Under the pieces are notes generated by a model. It did not search any database, was not told where the DNA came from, and saw only the letters and a list, made by a program, of their open reading frames with translations. Below, piece by piece: positions 44,399 to 55,203 of a stretch of DNA of 64,000 nt; positions within the stretch are counted from its first letter, which is position 1; every line of letters starts with the position of its first letter. Source of the DNA: Dendrolimus kikuchii (taxonomy: Eukaryota > Arthropoda > Insecta > Lepidoptera > Lasiocampidae); NCBI GenBank assembly GCA_019925095.2, contig CM034407.1, positions 4,115,210 through 4,179,209 of the forward strand, read 5' to 3'. Made by a program: the position numbers and the translations under genes.

Positions 44399-44600
44399 TT
44401 AACCCCCGACGAAAAAAGAGAAATTATAAGTTTGACCGCTGTCCGTCTGTGGCACCGTATCTCTTGAACGAGTCAACCAATTCGGATACAATTTTTGTAT
44501 CCCGCAAACCCGCAGCAAACCTTATCGTGCCAATCTCTATCGAATTTGATGGCTCAACGATAGGTATTATTTTCGACTTTTTAAATGTTTACTTTTCTTT
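44399..44600 (+). repeat. Dispersed repeat starting AACCCCCGACG
   Basis: The AACCCCCGACGAAAAAAGAG start, AAGTTTGACCGCTGTCCGTC, GTGGCACCGTATCTCTTGAA and CCAATTCGGATACAATTTT match, from memory, a non-coding repeat very common in insect genomes. No ends could be defined. Confidence 0.55.
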
Positions 44601-45296
44601 TTTGTTGGGTTTTTTTTTATTTAATTTTGTAACAAACATGTCATCCCTCTATACTTTTTATATGAGGATATGGAATACATTGTTCAGTACCTCGTCATAC
44701 TGTCTGATAGATATTCTTTAGAAAATATGGGGGATGATCACTACCCAAATGTCGATACCAAACATGATTGTCGAAACTTTAGGATTACTTATTTATTTAA
44801 TACTTTATAATTTTTAAAACTTCTAATTATTTATAATAATCAACAATAGAAATTTTCGGTAAATAAAATTACAATTAATTTTTGCTATTTCTAGATTTAA
44901 TTGATAGATTATGTGACGCTCACCCCCTGATTCAAAGGTCTAGGAATGACATACCAAAGCCGAAGCATTGAGCGGGATATGGAATAAAAGAATTTATATA
45001 GTGAAAATTAATAAAATTTATTAAATGAATAAAACATAAAATATTGCCCATAAATCGTAATCATCTAGTGTTAGGAACCCTTCGCTGCAAAACCGTTAAC
45101 CCTATGTTCACAAGGTAGGTTATATAGAAAGTGCTGATCAAGAAACAGGTAGACTTATTTTTCTTAAAAAGTTGTATATATCACTTCACTTTCGGCGAAT
45201 AAAAGTGCAAAGTCAATGCAAAAGCTTTGATGTCAACACTATATGTATTTTTTTTTCTTGTTTACTCTACTAACTTTCTGAAAATTTTCACAAATA
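44601..45296. other. Intergenic DNA, no gene seen
   Basis: AT-rich; possible 3' flank of the THAP pseudogene. No ORF recognised. Confidence 0.5.
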
Positions 45297-46550
45297 TTAG
45301 CAGTTACTTCGCAAAATATTTTCAATTTCAGACTGTGATGTATAATCCTGGACCACATTTATGAGCGATATCATATCACTAATTTTTCGCTCTTGTCTCT
45401 TCACCTTTTGCTGCAATATTTTTCTACTCTTCTCTAAAGATTGTTCACGTGATGTCTTGAAGTTTACTTGAACATTAAAATCTTTCAAAGCACGCCGTTT
45501 GTATGGTGGTTAATTTTCAATATCCTGTCGAAAGTTAAAATTAATTTAGAGTCAAAAATGTCCAATGGAGATTTCACTTTCATTGTTTTTATTTTCATGA
45601 GTGGAAACTTATAAAAATGTAATTCACAGAATACTGTCTATCTAATAAGATAATTTGCTAATATAAAAGTTTGTTCACTTACAATATCTTGTTTTGGAAA
45701 TAGCATTAGGGGAACATTATCATTGACAGCTGTATGTGATTGAGTCCATGAAGTTGATAGGACATTAACACAATCCTGAAATTAAAAATGATTTATAGAG
45801 GTATACATTTTTCATAAGAACATAATAATATATACTATAAAGGTCACAAATGTTCTTATCCAACACTTACCACCACATTGCAACATTTACACAATTGATA
45901 TGAGTAGACTGGTACAGCATCTTTTAGCAGACAACCTGGCCTGCTAGTTATAGTCTGCATTCTTAAAATGAAGACTACAAATCTTCGCAGATTCATAAAA
46001 TTTTCCCTTTAATGGTACTACAGATAACCAAGCATTCCTCTTGTTTGGATCTTTAGGGAAACTGTAAATAGAAATAAACAGAAAAATAGTGGAAATGTCC
46101 AAAATTAGGCTATAAACTGTTTTTAATAAATCATTTTGCTCATTTAATTCACAATGTTTTAAAATCTTGGATCTTCATTATGTAGATTAAAAGTTACGCC
46201 AAGACTACAAGCACTACATATCAGTAAATACTTTATACAGGAAGTTTTTATCATTAGACCAATTTTTAAGAATAAGAAGCTTGTCACCCTACTCCTCTTG
46301 TTTATGTATAGTTTACAATACAATAAATCGTATTTAACTGCATATTAGTAGAATAATTCGCTGTGGGAGATGATGCAAAGAAAGTGTCGTCAATTTCTGT
46401 ATGTGTTATTATAAAATAGCAAGACTTTTAGTGTTAATTTCCCTAAAATGTTAATGTAACTCAAAAAGAATTTAATTCAACTTACTTGTGGAATTTCACG
46501 CCTGATGTTGGATGCCAAACACTTTTGCAACCACGAAATACACAACTCAT
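45297..46550 (-). pseudogene. Four-exon THAP-domain gene with two lesions
   Basis: Exon 1 46550-46486 (MSCVFRGCKSVWHPTSGVKF), exon 2 46061-45871 (FPKDPNKRNAWLSVVPLKGK, ICSLHFK, RPGCLLKDAVPVYSY), exon 3 45775-45683, exon 4 45524-45297 (Lys/Arg-rich coiled coil, then VQDYTSQSEIENILRSNC and TAA). All three introns have GT-AG ends and compatible phases. Exons 1-2 form a THAP finger (CVFRGC, KFHNFPKD, CSLHF, AVP). Two lesions are visible: one extra base in exon 2 near ADYN, and a TAA four codons into exon 4 (45512-45510). About 190 codons in all. It may be a recent pseudogene, or these may be sequencing or allelic differences. Confidence 0.75.
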
Positions 46551-46959
46551 TCTAGAATATCACTTAAACACACCATTTATCATATAAAATCTCAGTTATA
46601 CGATCGAATTAGACGAAACTCATAAACTAAATTTTTGACAGGAAGCCATATCTAGTTTCAGTGTTGCCAAAGTAGATTTTTAATTTTTGACGAAAGCTGG
46701 GGACAACTTTGTGAAATAATATTGTTATAATATTTTGAATCAAAGGAAAATTTCCTTCTTATTTAATAAAAGATTCCATTACATAAAACTAATCTCTGTC
46801 TATTGTTTGGAAATAAAATAAAATCTTACTTTTATAATAATTTCTTAGAACTGATGAAAATTGAAGATTTTTTTTACTTTTGTATATATGTCGGCGCGAA
46901 TATGTCACTTAATTTATAGATGACGTAAGAATAAAGATAATCTAAGTTCTCTAATCTAA
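46551..46959. other. Upstream region of the THAP pseudogene
   Basis: AT-rich non-coding DNA; no promoter motif beyond AT-rich stretches could be assigned. Confidence 0.45.
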
Positions 46960-47212
46960 AATCAGCAAACGTATGACAGCATTGTGAATAGCAGAGTTGG
47001 TGTTGGTAGACCACGAAGTACACATCATGATCAAATAGAAGTGTTAAAAAAAGGTCAGGTAAAAAGCATCTCAAATAAACGTGCGTATATGAAGAGTTTA
47101 ATGAAAGTAGATTAAGCGAAAGTTGATTGTCAAGATCGTCGCAAGTGAAGATCCATAGTCTCTTCCTGCCCCCATGGGAATAGGCGTGATAATATATATG
47201 TATGTATGAACA
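46960..47212 (+). mobile_element. RTE LINE 3' end (plus strand)
   Basis: VGRPRSTHHDQIEVLKKGQV, KSISNKRAYMKSLMKVD (46990-47115), then a 3' UTR with CTGCCCCCATGGGAATAGG and a (TATG)n tail ending about 47210. Same clade as 40937-43737, opposite strand and a different subfamily. Confidence 0.82.
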
Positions 47213-47944
47213 AATAATTGATTAACAATAATAAAAATATTTATTTTGTGTTAGTTTGCTTTTATGTTAGTCGGTGCAAATTATCAAATGATAACATAAA
47301 AGTAATAACAGGTTCTTTAATTTTATATCGATTTTTGAGCATTTGTTTAATAATTACCGACCTGGACCAGATGCATTGGACACTGTGCCTCGAGTCTTGG
47401 AGCAGAGAGCCCCGAATTCTAGTCAGTGTTCACTCACTTATTTACTTTGTCTACTTATTATTATTATTTGGAAATTATTTTTTAACAATTGTAATCTTTA
47501 ATAGATTATTTGAAATGTTCTTGTGATTTATTATTTGGAAGGAGTAAACTACTCTACTATTACTATTTAAGAAATTACTGACTTTGGCTATAAAAGCCGA
47601 CGTTCCTTATCTTTGAAAAACCCAGTACCGCCCTTTCTATTATGACATCTAATTTTCTTGCAGAAAAGTAAACCTACAGCTTCTATATTATGCTAATTTA
47701 TTCGATATTAATATTATATTTTGCTAATTTTTCGTCATTAATATATAACAAGATAAACGAAGAAAGTATTATTTGGGTGAAATTTGCGGTATGTCTTGGT
47801 AACCCGAACGATAGAGCGAGTGAGATGGAAGACATAATAAAGGTCAACGGAGTTCATATTTTTGGTCTTCAAAAAAATGTTAGCATTGCAATCTCCATTG
47901 TGTGTAAGCTTCTTGGTCCTAATTCACGTCATTTTTTTTTTATG
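47213..47944. other. Intergenic DNA, no gene seen
   Basis: No convincing ORF. 47770-47935 is less AT-rich; 47885-47935 is inverted relative to 44177-44225. Confidence 0.45.
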
Positions 47945-48082
47945 TTTAAGGCTTGGCAACTAGGCTTTTAAGCCAGGCGCCGTTGTATTGTAGGCTAGAA
48001 TCAATGTCATTCAACGGAGTTCTTGTAAAAACTCGAAAGGCCACATTTGGCTATATAGTTCACATTTCTCGCAAAAACACAT
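47945..48082. repeat. Dispersed repeat shared with 37660-37860
   Basis: About 140 bp similar to 37660-37860. Its end TCGCAAAAACACAT is duplicated at 49086-49099 by the R1-clade insertion. Confidence 0.65.
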
Positions 48083-49085
48083 TTTTTTTTTTTTTTTTTG
48101 GTTGAGGCGAGGGAAAATGCTTAACCGATTTACGCACAAACTGGGTCGTTGCTAGGGGAACGACACGCGTCGGTCGGGGGCGATAACACTGCAGCAATAG
48201 TATGCTCTTGGGTCGATCGACGTCACAGAATAGTGTGGAAGACTCCGAGCGTTGCTGCACGGGCGAGCAACCCCAATACCCACTAAAAACCCCCCCTCCT
48301 CCCTGTTGTGTAGAACCCTGGGAGAACACACCCCCACTTCGAGCAAGCTAAAGGCCCCCCGCGGTAAACGGAACCTAACTCAGGGAGGGAAGTAAGCTGA
48401 AGGCCGGCGACCTCGAGAAGACGCATTGGCACGCGCTAGGACTTCTCTCCCAGTCTCGTTCTGCGGCCTCCTTGAGTGACATTACTGTCTCGCAAAAAGT
48501 AACCGCAGCCCCCCAATTGTCGCTGCTCCTGCAGCATGGCCTTGACCAAGTCGCAGAGCGAGTCGATACTTATCGAAACATCCGTGTCCGGTAAGTATCT
48601 GTGTCGTCCTGAAGGTCAGGGTGCCGCTGGTGCGGTTGACCCATTCCGTCCACCCCGCTTCCTGATCGCCTCGATCGACGAGGGAAAATGATTTACGCAC
48701 AAACTGGGTCGTTGCTAGGGGAACGACACGCGTCGGTCGGGGGCGATAACACTGCAGCAATCTCTTGGCAGCGCTCCGTCCGCGATGTAGTGAGCGTTGC
48801 TGCATGGGCGAGCAACCCCAATACCCACTAAAAACCCCCTCCTCCCTGACCGCGCTTTGAATGTCGTTTAGAACATAGTTACGCCCAGCCGATCCAGGCA
48901 ATAAAGTGCCTGGAGTGTGCCCTGGGAGAACACACCCCACTTCGTTGTGCGGGGGTAGAAGGTCCTTTGCTCTTCCTAGCAAGCTAAAGGCCCCCCGCGG
49001 TAAACGGAACCTAACTCAGGGAGGGAAGTAATGCGCGTGTGTAACGCCGTGTCGGGCGCGCCGCACTGGCGGCAGTTTGGTCGTA
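48083..49085 (-). mobile_element. R1-clade LINE 3' fragment, internally duplicated
   Basis: Minus strand with a T-run (tail) at 48083-48099 and a perfect 14-bp target-site duplication TCGCAAAAACACAT (48069-48082, 49086-49099). A coding remnant near 48500-48680 (SGTLTFRTTQILTGHGCF) matches the R1-clade ORF at 53538-54728. The 3' UTR occurs twice: 48113-48393 and 48683-49031 share CACAAACTGGGTCGTTGCTA, ACACGCGTCGGTCGGGGG, AACCCCAATACCCACTAAAA and GGAACCTAACTCAGGGAGGG. Confidence 0.85.
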
Positions 49086-49185
49086 TCGCAAAAACACATA
49101 ATCTGATTCACGTTCAACTCATGTATTACATAGATAACAGTATAATAATTAAGAACTGTATTATTTATGGTATAATACAATGGCT

Positions 49186-49580
49186 ACGTTCCATCAGGGA
49201 GTCACAACGACCACGTTCACGACCGTGATTTATCCCGTTCCACTTGCTTGCCGGCGTTACAGTCGTAAACCTAAGTGTAACGGCTATTCGACCCACCTGT
49301 CGACATGGGTCGTTGTGTGATCGAAAATTAGCCGTTAGTCGTTCCACAAGGCGACCGCGGTCGTTTTGGTCGTATCGTAATGACGTCATCATTTTCGATC
49401 ACACAATGCTCACAACGACCCATGTCAATAGGTGAGTCGAATAGCCGTTCCACTTGGGATTACGACTGTAACGCGGGCAAACAAGTGGAACGGGAAATAT
49501 CGCGGTGAACATAGTTTATGGCTAAGTTCCATTGGAAATTCACAAAGAACACGTTCACGACCACGATTTTTCCCATTTGG
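49186..49580. mobile_element. Foldback repeat with ~145-bp arms
   Basis: 49186-49330 and 49396-49510 are inverted copies (GTGTGATCGAAAAT / ATTTTCGATCACACAA, CGACCCA, CGAATAGCCGTT.CACTT, TACGACTGTAACGC, AGTGGAACGGGA). In addition 49518-49575 is a direct copy of the left terminus (GCTA.GTTCCAT, CACGTTCACGACC). The GC content is higher than the flanks. Superfamily unknown. Confidence 0.78.
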
Positions 49581-50229
49581 GCGTTGTGAGCTACTAAAGG
49601 AACGCGCTGTATAACATTAACATGTAATCTAAGCGACAACGACAATTTGTCGCGCAGGGTTACTAGATTCTAAATTATAATATCATATTAAAGGTGTTTT
49701 TAACTTTAGCTTTAAGTGTTTTTTTATTGGTAACCCTGAGCATCAAGTTGTAGAGAATAAAATAACAAAAAAATTGACAACGAACAACTCAACTTTAATT
49801 AACGTCACGTTAAGTTAAAAAAATTCATACATACTTCTTATAAACAAAATGAAAACTCTGAAGTCTTTAAAAGTTACAAAAAATGCAACAAACAAAACCA
49901 CCTGACAACTCTACTTCTGACATGTCTGACATAATATAAAATAAAATAACTTTAAAAAATTGTAGAATAATAAAAAGGAATTAAATTTAAATTTATTTTT
50001 ATTTCCCCTTTTCCTGCACCACCTACTTCACCAGATTAACTAAGAATTTTCTTCAATTTGGTAGTTGTCACTTTTTGAGAAACAGGTTTATATTGTGCCT
50101 TATGGTCTATTTTAGCCAAAATATTAATATTTCAGTAAAAAAACAACATGAACATATTTTATTTAGGAATTTTATAAACATTTTGACATTTCGTAACGAA
50201 AACGCATCAAGCTGTCATGGCGTCTCGCA
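49581..50229. other. Intergenic DNA upstream of the THAP-like gene
   Basis: No ORF. Contains a CAGGGTTAC...GTAACCCTG pair at 49655-49739. Confidence 0.45.
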
Positions 50230-50251
50230 TGACGTCACGGTGTGCAAAACA
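50230..50251 (+). promoter_or_regulatory. CRE-like motif upstream of the THAP-like gene
   Basis: TGACGTCA, two bases, then GTGTGCAAAACA. An inverted copy with 20 of 22 bases alike lies at 52896-52917 upstream of the YqaJ-like gene. TGACGTCA is the CREB/ATF consensus. It is 54 bp before the ATG. Confidence 0.5.
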
Positions 50252-50304
50252 AACATCTGTTTGGTTGAAGTGTTATCAAAAGTTTAAAAAATACATAATA
50301 AAAA

Positions 50305-51100
50305 ATGAACACTAATTGTTACAAGAACTGTAAAATACCGCAATGTATCCGTACAACGATAAAAACACCACAGAAACTGTTTTTTTACGTGTCTAAGGGG
50401 TAAACAAATAAGGAGAAAGTGGCCACATTTTTGTGAAGATTATTTTGATGTAAGTATTTATCAGCCCTATTTATAATTCTACGTTAGCAAATGATATGGA
50501 AAATTACGTATAATATCAAATAATGGGATCTGTATCACACTTAGCTTTGAAACCAAGCTGTTTACCTAGTAAATTTGATTGTAAGCCAGATAGAAGAAAG
50601 CGAACTTGTAGCAGTCTAAATCGACCATATATAACAATAAAGAACAAAAGATGATGCTATTAAGAAAGAGTGTAAATAAATCAGTTGAAAGTAGTACTAT
50701 ATTAGCCAGTACCAGTGGTGCTAGTTTAATTCTTGGAAATACTTCTAACACAACCACAGGTTCTTACATTAATAGTGAGTAGCTCCAATATTAATTTTCT
50801 TAAAACAATCTAATAATAATATTGTCAATTTATTTTCAGTTCTACCCCAGGAAGAAGGTTTACAGGGTCTTAGAACAGCAAATAAATCTGTTTTAGTACT
50901 GATGACACATAAATATAGAAGTAAAGCTACTCAATCTAGTATTAAGCTAAGCCAGACTGTGGACCAGGCAGGATCACTTTCACTAGTAGTCTTCACAAAA
51001 ATCAGTTTCTTCATTTCCATTTTAAGTGAAATATTCTGTGAAATCATTAAGGCCATCTGGATCCAGTATAAGCAGTATCAAAGAAATTAATAAAGGAAGA
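50305..51100 (+). pseudogene. THAP-like gene, rearranged
   Basis: Starts at 50305: NCYKNCKIPQCIRTTIKTPQ, LFFYVSKG, then after a shift RRKWPHFCEDYFD ending at a GTAAGT (50450). The reading continues with DMENYV (stop) YQIMGSV, ALKPSCLPSKFDCKPDRRKR (50540-50620), and after another shift to 50774. A GT-AG intron of 65 bp (50775-50839) keeps frame into LPQEEGLQGLRTANKSV and on to about 51090. I recognise this as a lepidopteran THAP-type protein in which the finger has an internal deletion. At least three shifts or stops. Confidence 0.6.
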
Positions 51101-51271
51101 AGTCACTGTGACACTCTGTCTTTATATACTTCATCCGTTACCACACAGAGTCCTCACTATCACCATTCCACTCAACACATCCAAATCAAATCTTTCATAC
51201 AAATAAAAAATATGTAAATAAATATCCTTTCCATGAACAATTTTACTTCATAGATGATAAGTCCACTAATA

Positions 51272-51399
51272 GCTGGTTCCTATATCTTATAGAGTTCATT
51301 TACCTTACCATCACTTAAAATTTGACATAAGCTTCATACAAATAATGACAAAATTCAACTGATGGTTGGGTGAGTGAATAGTAAGATATAGGAACCGGC
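51272..51399. mobile_element. Small hairpin MITE (~128 bp)
   Basis: Almost entirely inverted: GCTGGTTCCTATATCTTA (51272-51289) pairs with TAAGATATAGGAACCGGC (51382-51399), and the inner TTCATTTACC..ACCATCA pairs with TGATGGTTGGGTGAGTGAA. Lies between the two convergent genes. Confidence 0.75.
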
Positions 51400-51724
51400 C
51401 TTAAGTAGTCATGAACTAACCTAGTTACCCTAGCCCTAGAGCATGGTAGTTTAGTTAATTTATAAGATCGCCTCATTAAATAAAACTCCAAAATCATTTT
51501 GTGTTTTATTTTATTATAAAATGATGAGATCAGAACCTACCTAGTGGTTATTTTGTATGCTTTGATAAACTAATGGATACATATGGCATTTCCAAAATGG
51601 TAACAAACTGTCAGTAATAAGATCATTACCATATTCAAAACTGATTGCTACACAGAAAGTTTAAGTTTTTTACTATTAGAAAAATTTGGATCCGCTATAC
51701 AAAATATACATGTTTCCACAGCAG

Positions 51725-52787
51725 TCAAATATATTTATATTTGTAATTGAGCATATTTGTTTGTAGGCTTCCCATCTTTAATATAATTTGAATGTGGTTT
51801 GTACTGTAGAGACACTTAATTTCTACTATGCAATTTTCACATGTACCATCCAGTGAACCAGCGGTCATTGGATATTGTTGACTTAATATGAGACCACATT
51901 TCTTAATTTTTTTTTTAAGATTCAGCTCCAAATTTTCTGACTGTGGGTCTTGCATCTACTTACTTCAAAAGCCTGTGATGCTGTTATCCATCCATATCTT
52001 AATTCATGCCAAAGACCGCTTTTAAATTACTCCCTTGTTTCCACTTAAATTTTTTAATGACAGCATCTGATATTACTGCATTTCTTAAAAATGACTCACA
52101 TTTTTCATTATATTTTAAAACAAGTTGATACATATAAGTGCTGGCTGTATCACTGAGAACAGGATTATGTTAATATTTAAATAATGCACAATCTTCAAGT
52201 TTCATTTTTTGCCCTACTTCTGAAAACTTATACGTACATTTGAATTTGATGGTAAACTAGGGTTACTACTACATATTTTAAACTGGTTCACAGTTGTGAT
52301 AGCTTCGATTTTTTCCAATAACAATCCGCAGAAGTGCATACTAGTTCTTCACTCCTGCGATGACGATAATTTCGATAGCACTTTATGATCTGGGTATATT
52401 TTACACTTTACAATACAGGAGTTTGCAATCACGTTTCAAATGCACATAACTTATGGCGTCATCTCCATAACATACTCGCGATGATCTACAAAAGAAATTT
52501 CACCATTAGCATCAACATTTACGAATATTAAAATTATCATAACCTCAAAATTAATTATTAAAAAATAATACTTTGCCATATCTTAATCACAATTTTAACA
52601 CTAGGTGCTATTGTTTAATATTATAATACGTAGCATCCATAGTAGTTTGTGATGTTATATACTTACACAGAAGTTTTAAGGGCACAAATTGGTGTTAGTT
52701 GTGAAAAAGGCAGCCAGCATAACGACGTCGATTTTTGGCAAATTACTGGTTTTTGCTTTGATAAAACTTGCGTTTATTGTAACTCAT
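51725..52787 (-). pseudogene. YqaJ-exonuclease-like protein, decayed
   Basis: ATG at 52787 (MSYNKRKFYQSKNQ, then a stop); donor GTAAGT at 52666; acceptor TTTGTAG at 52486; then YGDDAISYVHLKRDCKL, CIVKCKIYPDHKV, DCYWKKSKLS, LWHELRYGWITASQAFEV and CKT (about 52000), and KKCGLILSQQYPMTAGSLDG with NCIVEIKCLYS (51800-51870). The last block is the YqaJ/lambda-exonuclease-type core (G.LDG...VEIKC; Asp and E-x-K catalytic residues). About eight stops or shifts. The N-terminal SWIM-like Cys region of relatives is only partly readable. Whether the gene was a host or a transposon gene is not decided by sequence. Confidence 0.62.
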
Positions 52788-52895
52788 TGTTGTAGTCGTA
52801 TGAACACAGTGTATAACAATGGAAATACTATTATTTTACAGCAAAATTACTGGAAAACGATGAATTTTCACTGAGAATTCATTAACAACTTGTTG

Positions 52896-52917
52896 TGTTT
52901 TGCACACTATGACGTCA
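52896..52917 (-). promoter_or_regulatory. CRE-like motif upstream of the YqaJ-like gene
   Basis: Minus-strand TGACGTCA, two bases, GTGTGCAAAACA, 109 bp before the ATG at 52787. Inverted copy of 50230-50251. Confidence 0.5.
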
Positions 52918-53535
52918 CGCGCTCTGATTGGCGTTCATTGTCACGTGACTAATGGTTGCAATGTAACGATTTCATTTCTCAAAAATATAAATTAATATTT
53001 ATTATTTTAATTAAAACAATTTATTTTTGACATGTTTAGATCGTAATCTACGATATATATAAAAATCTGCCAATATTTTTCATACTGTCAACTACCGGAT
53101 TACTTTAATTTTGGAATTAATCTGCAAATGTAATATGTATGACATGATCAAAATAATTAATAATTATAAAATCAAATATTATGGCATTGCTAAAAAATCA
53201 CGACATTTTGTAATATGTAAGTAAAACCTCAGATTAATAATATTGAGAGACAAAGTTTTTACCTCACTTTGCTAAATGTCAGGCAAAGGAACTAAATCCG
53301 TACAGCATGAATATCAATATTATTCAATCAAACTAAACATCTTTGAATGACATAAAAATACGGAATTTTAGACTTTTCACATTATTGTGATTAAGATCAT
53401 TATTATATTTTTGTAGTTTGTATATATAATTAACGACAACATGCAATACTAATGTTAGACAAACAATATATAGGTGTGAGGGGTGTTCGAAGGTTATGGC
53501 AAGGACAGTGGGTTAGGTTAGGTTATCTTTAGACC

Positions 53536-55203
53536 GGGTCCTCCCGGGCGTCAGCGTCGTATGCTACGCAGACGACACGCTGATCGCCGCGCGCGGGAGG
53601 ACCCATCGGCAGGCGTGCCTTCTAGGCACGGCTGGGGTGTCGACAATAGTAGGCAGGATCCGGCGTCTCGGTCTGGAGGTGGCGTTACAGAAGACCGAGG
53701 CCGTGATGTTTCACGGTCCTCGTAATCGTCCACCTCCGGACAGTTGCATCATAGTAGGAGGCATCCGCATCGGCATCGGTGGAACCATGAAATACCTGGG
53801 ATTGGTCCTCGATAGCCGATGGGATTTTTCGGCACACTTTCGGCAGCTGCTCCCCAGACTCAAGGGGGCAGCCGGTGCGCTCTCGCGCCTGCTCCCCAAC
53901 GTCGGGGGGCCCAACGCCACGTGCCGGAAACTCTTCGAAGGCATCGTACGTTCGATGGCCCTTTACGGGGCCCCAGTCTGGTCGAACCGCCAGACGGCCA
54001 AAAACGCGGCGCTACTGCGTCAAGCGCAACGCATATTGGCCGTCAGAGCAATAAGAGGATACCGTACGGTGTCCTTCGAAGTGGCCTCGCTACTCGCCGG
54101 ATCCCCCCCATGGGACCTGGAAGCCAGGGTCCTGGCGTCACTGTATGTGTGGCGCAAAGAGGCCCTGGCCAGGGGCACCAGACCCGCGCCTCGCGAGATC
54201 GAGGCGTGCAGGTCGGAGCTCCGCCAGGTAGCCGTGGGGGTCTGGGAAGATCGCCTACGACGCCCCAGCGCGGGCCCCGCCACCATTGAGGCGGTGAGGC
54301 CCGTCCTGCACGAATGGCTAGGACGACGTCACGGCACCCTGACGTTCAGGCTGACGCAGGTCCTGACGGGGCATGGTTGCTTCGGAAGGTACCTGTGTCG
54401 CCTCGGCCGCGAGGCCACGTCAGGGTGCCATCATTGTGACACGGGCGACGAGGACACGGCGCTGCACACACTCCAGGAGTGTCCCTCCTGGACGGAGCAG
54501 CGCCGGGAGCTCGTCGTCCATACCGGATTCGACACCTCGCTCCCGGCCGTGGTACGCACCATGGTCGGGAGCCCCACCGGATGGGACGCCGTCTCCTCCT
54601 TCTGCGAGCAAGTCATGTTCGCGAAGGAGGAGGCGGAACGGGAGCGTGAGCGTAATTCCCTGCTCCGCTCCCGCCAAAGGAGGACGCGCCGACGCCGGAG
54701 GTCGGATAGTGACCTTCGGCCGCCGTAAGCGGGCGGCGCGGGTGGGGCCCCTAGGGGTATAGGGGTTCTCACTCACCCGCACATGCCGTCGAGATGAGAG
54801 TGCGAGTGTTCCGCGCGCGCTCATCTCTCTTCCCGTGGGGCGCGTTACAGACCGCCCCACGCGTGGAATAGACCTAGTTATGTAGCCGGGGGATACGTCC
54901 CCTGGCATAGGAAGAGGCCCAGTGAGGGGGGCCCACGCCTGCCAGGGCACGCGGAGTTGGGAAGCCCGTTACACGTAGCCCTGGCATAAGGCGCAGGACG
55001 GAACACCCAGGGGTTTTAGTGGGTATCCCTAACTGGGGCGTGGCAATAGCGTGGCACCGGTTTTGACCGGGCACGCTAGTGCCACCCCCGATCTGGCGAA
55101 TCCCACACTCACACCGGTCGCGAACATCCCCCCAGGCTTCTGCGCCTGTCGCGGCTTAGTCCTCAAACGGATTTCCCCTGGTCAAAAAAAAAAAAAAAAA
55201 AAA
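53536..55203 (+). mobile_element. R1-clade LINE, 5'-truncated, with poly-A and TSD
   Basis: Ends in a 20-base A-tail (55184-55203). Flanked by the perfect repeat GGTTATCTTTAGACC (53521-53535, 55204-55218). 5' truncation falls just before the RT YADD box. GC-rich, in strong contrast to the flanks. The 3' UTR is 54729-55183. Confidence 0.95.
53538..54728 (+). pseudogene. R1-clade Pol C-terminus (RT YADD to zinc region)
   Basis: Open for 396 codons with no stop: VVCYADDTLIAARG (catalytic YADD), LGLEVALQKTEAVMFHGPR, TMKYLGLVLDSRWDF, VRSMALYGAPVWSNRQ, QRILAVRAIRGYRTVS, GTLTFRLTQVLTGHGCFGRY, and the C-terminal CCHC-like CHHCDTGDEDTALHTLQEC, ending in an Arg-rich tail. It matches R1/TRAS-type elements of insects. 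It lacks the ORF start only because of truncation. The uninterrupted frame indicates a recent insertion. Antisense and frame-shifted ORFs here are GC shadows. Confidence 0.93.

Noticed and set aside
49655..49739. CAGGGTTAC...GTAACCCTG pair as a tiny MITE
   Set aside because: Only 9 bp inverted and the flanks carry no target duplication.
50450..50486. A 37-bp intron in the THAP-like gene
   Set aside because: Too short for a normal insect intron and the phases on both sides do not match.
53505..53525. A true telomere or subtelomere
   Set aside because: Only two to three TTAGG units, mirrored in the other foldback arm, inside interspersed DNA.
54373..54950. Several long ORFs on both strands within the R1-type Pol
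   Set aside because: They overlap the recognised Pol frame; high GC content alone explains the open frames.
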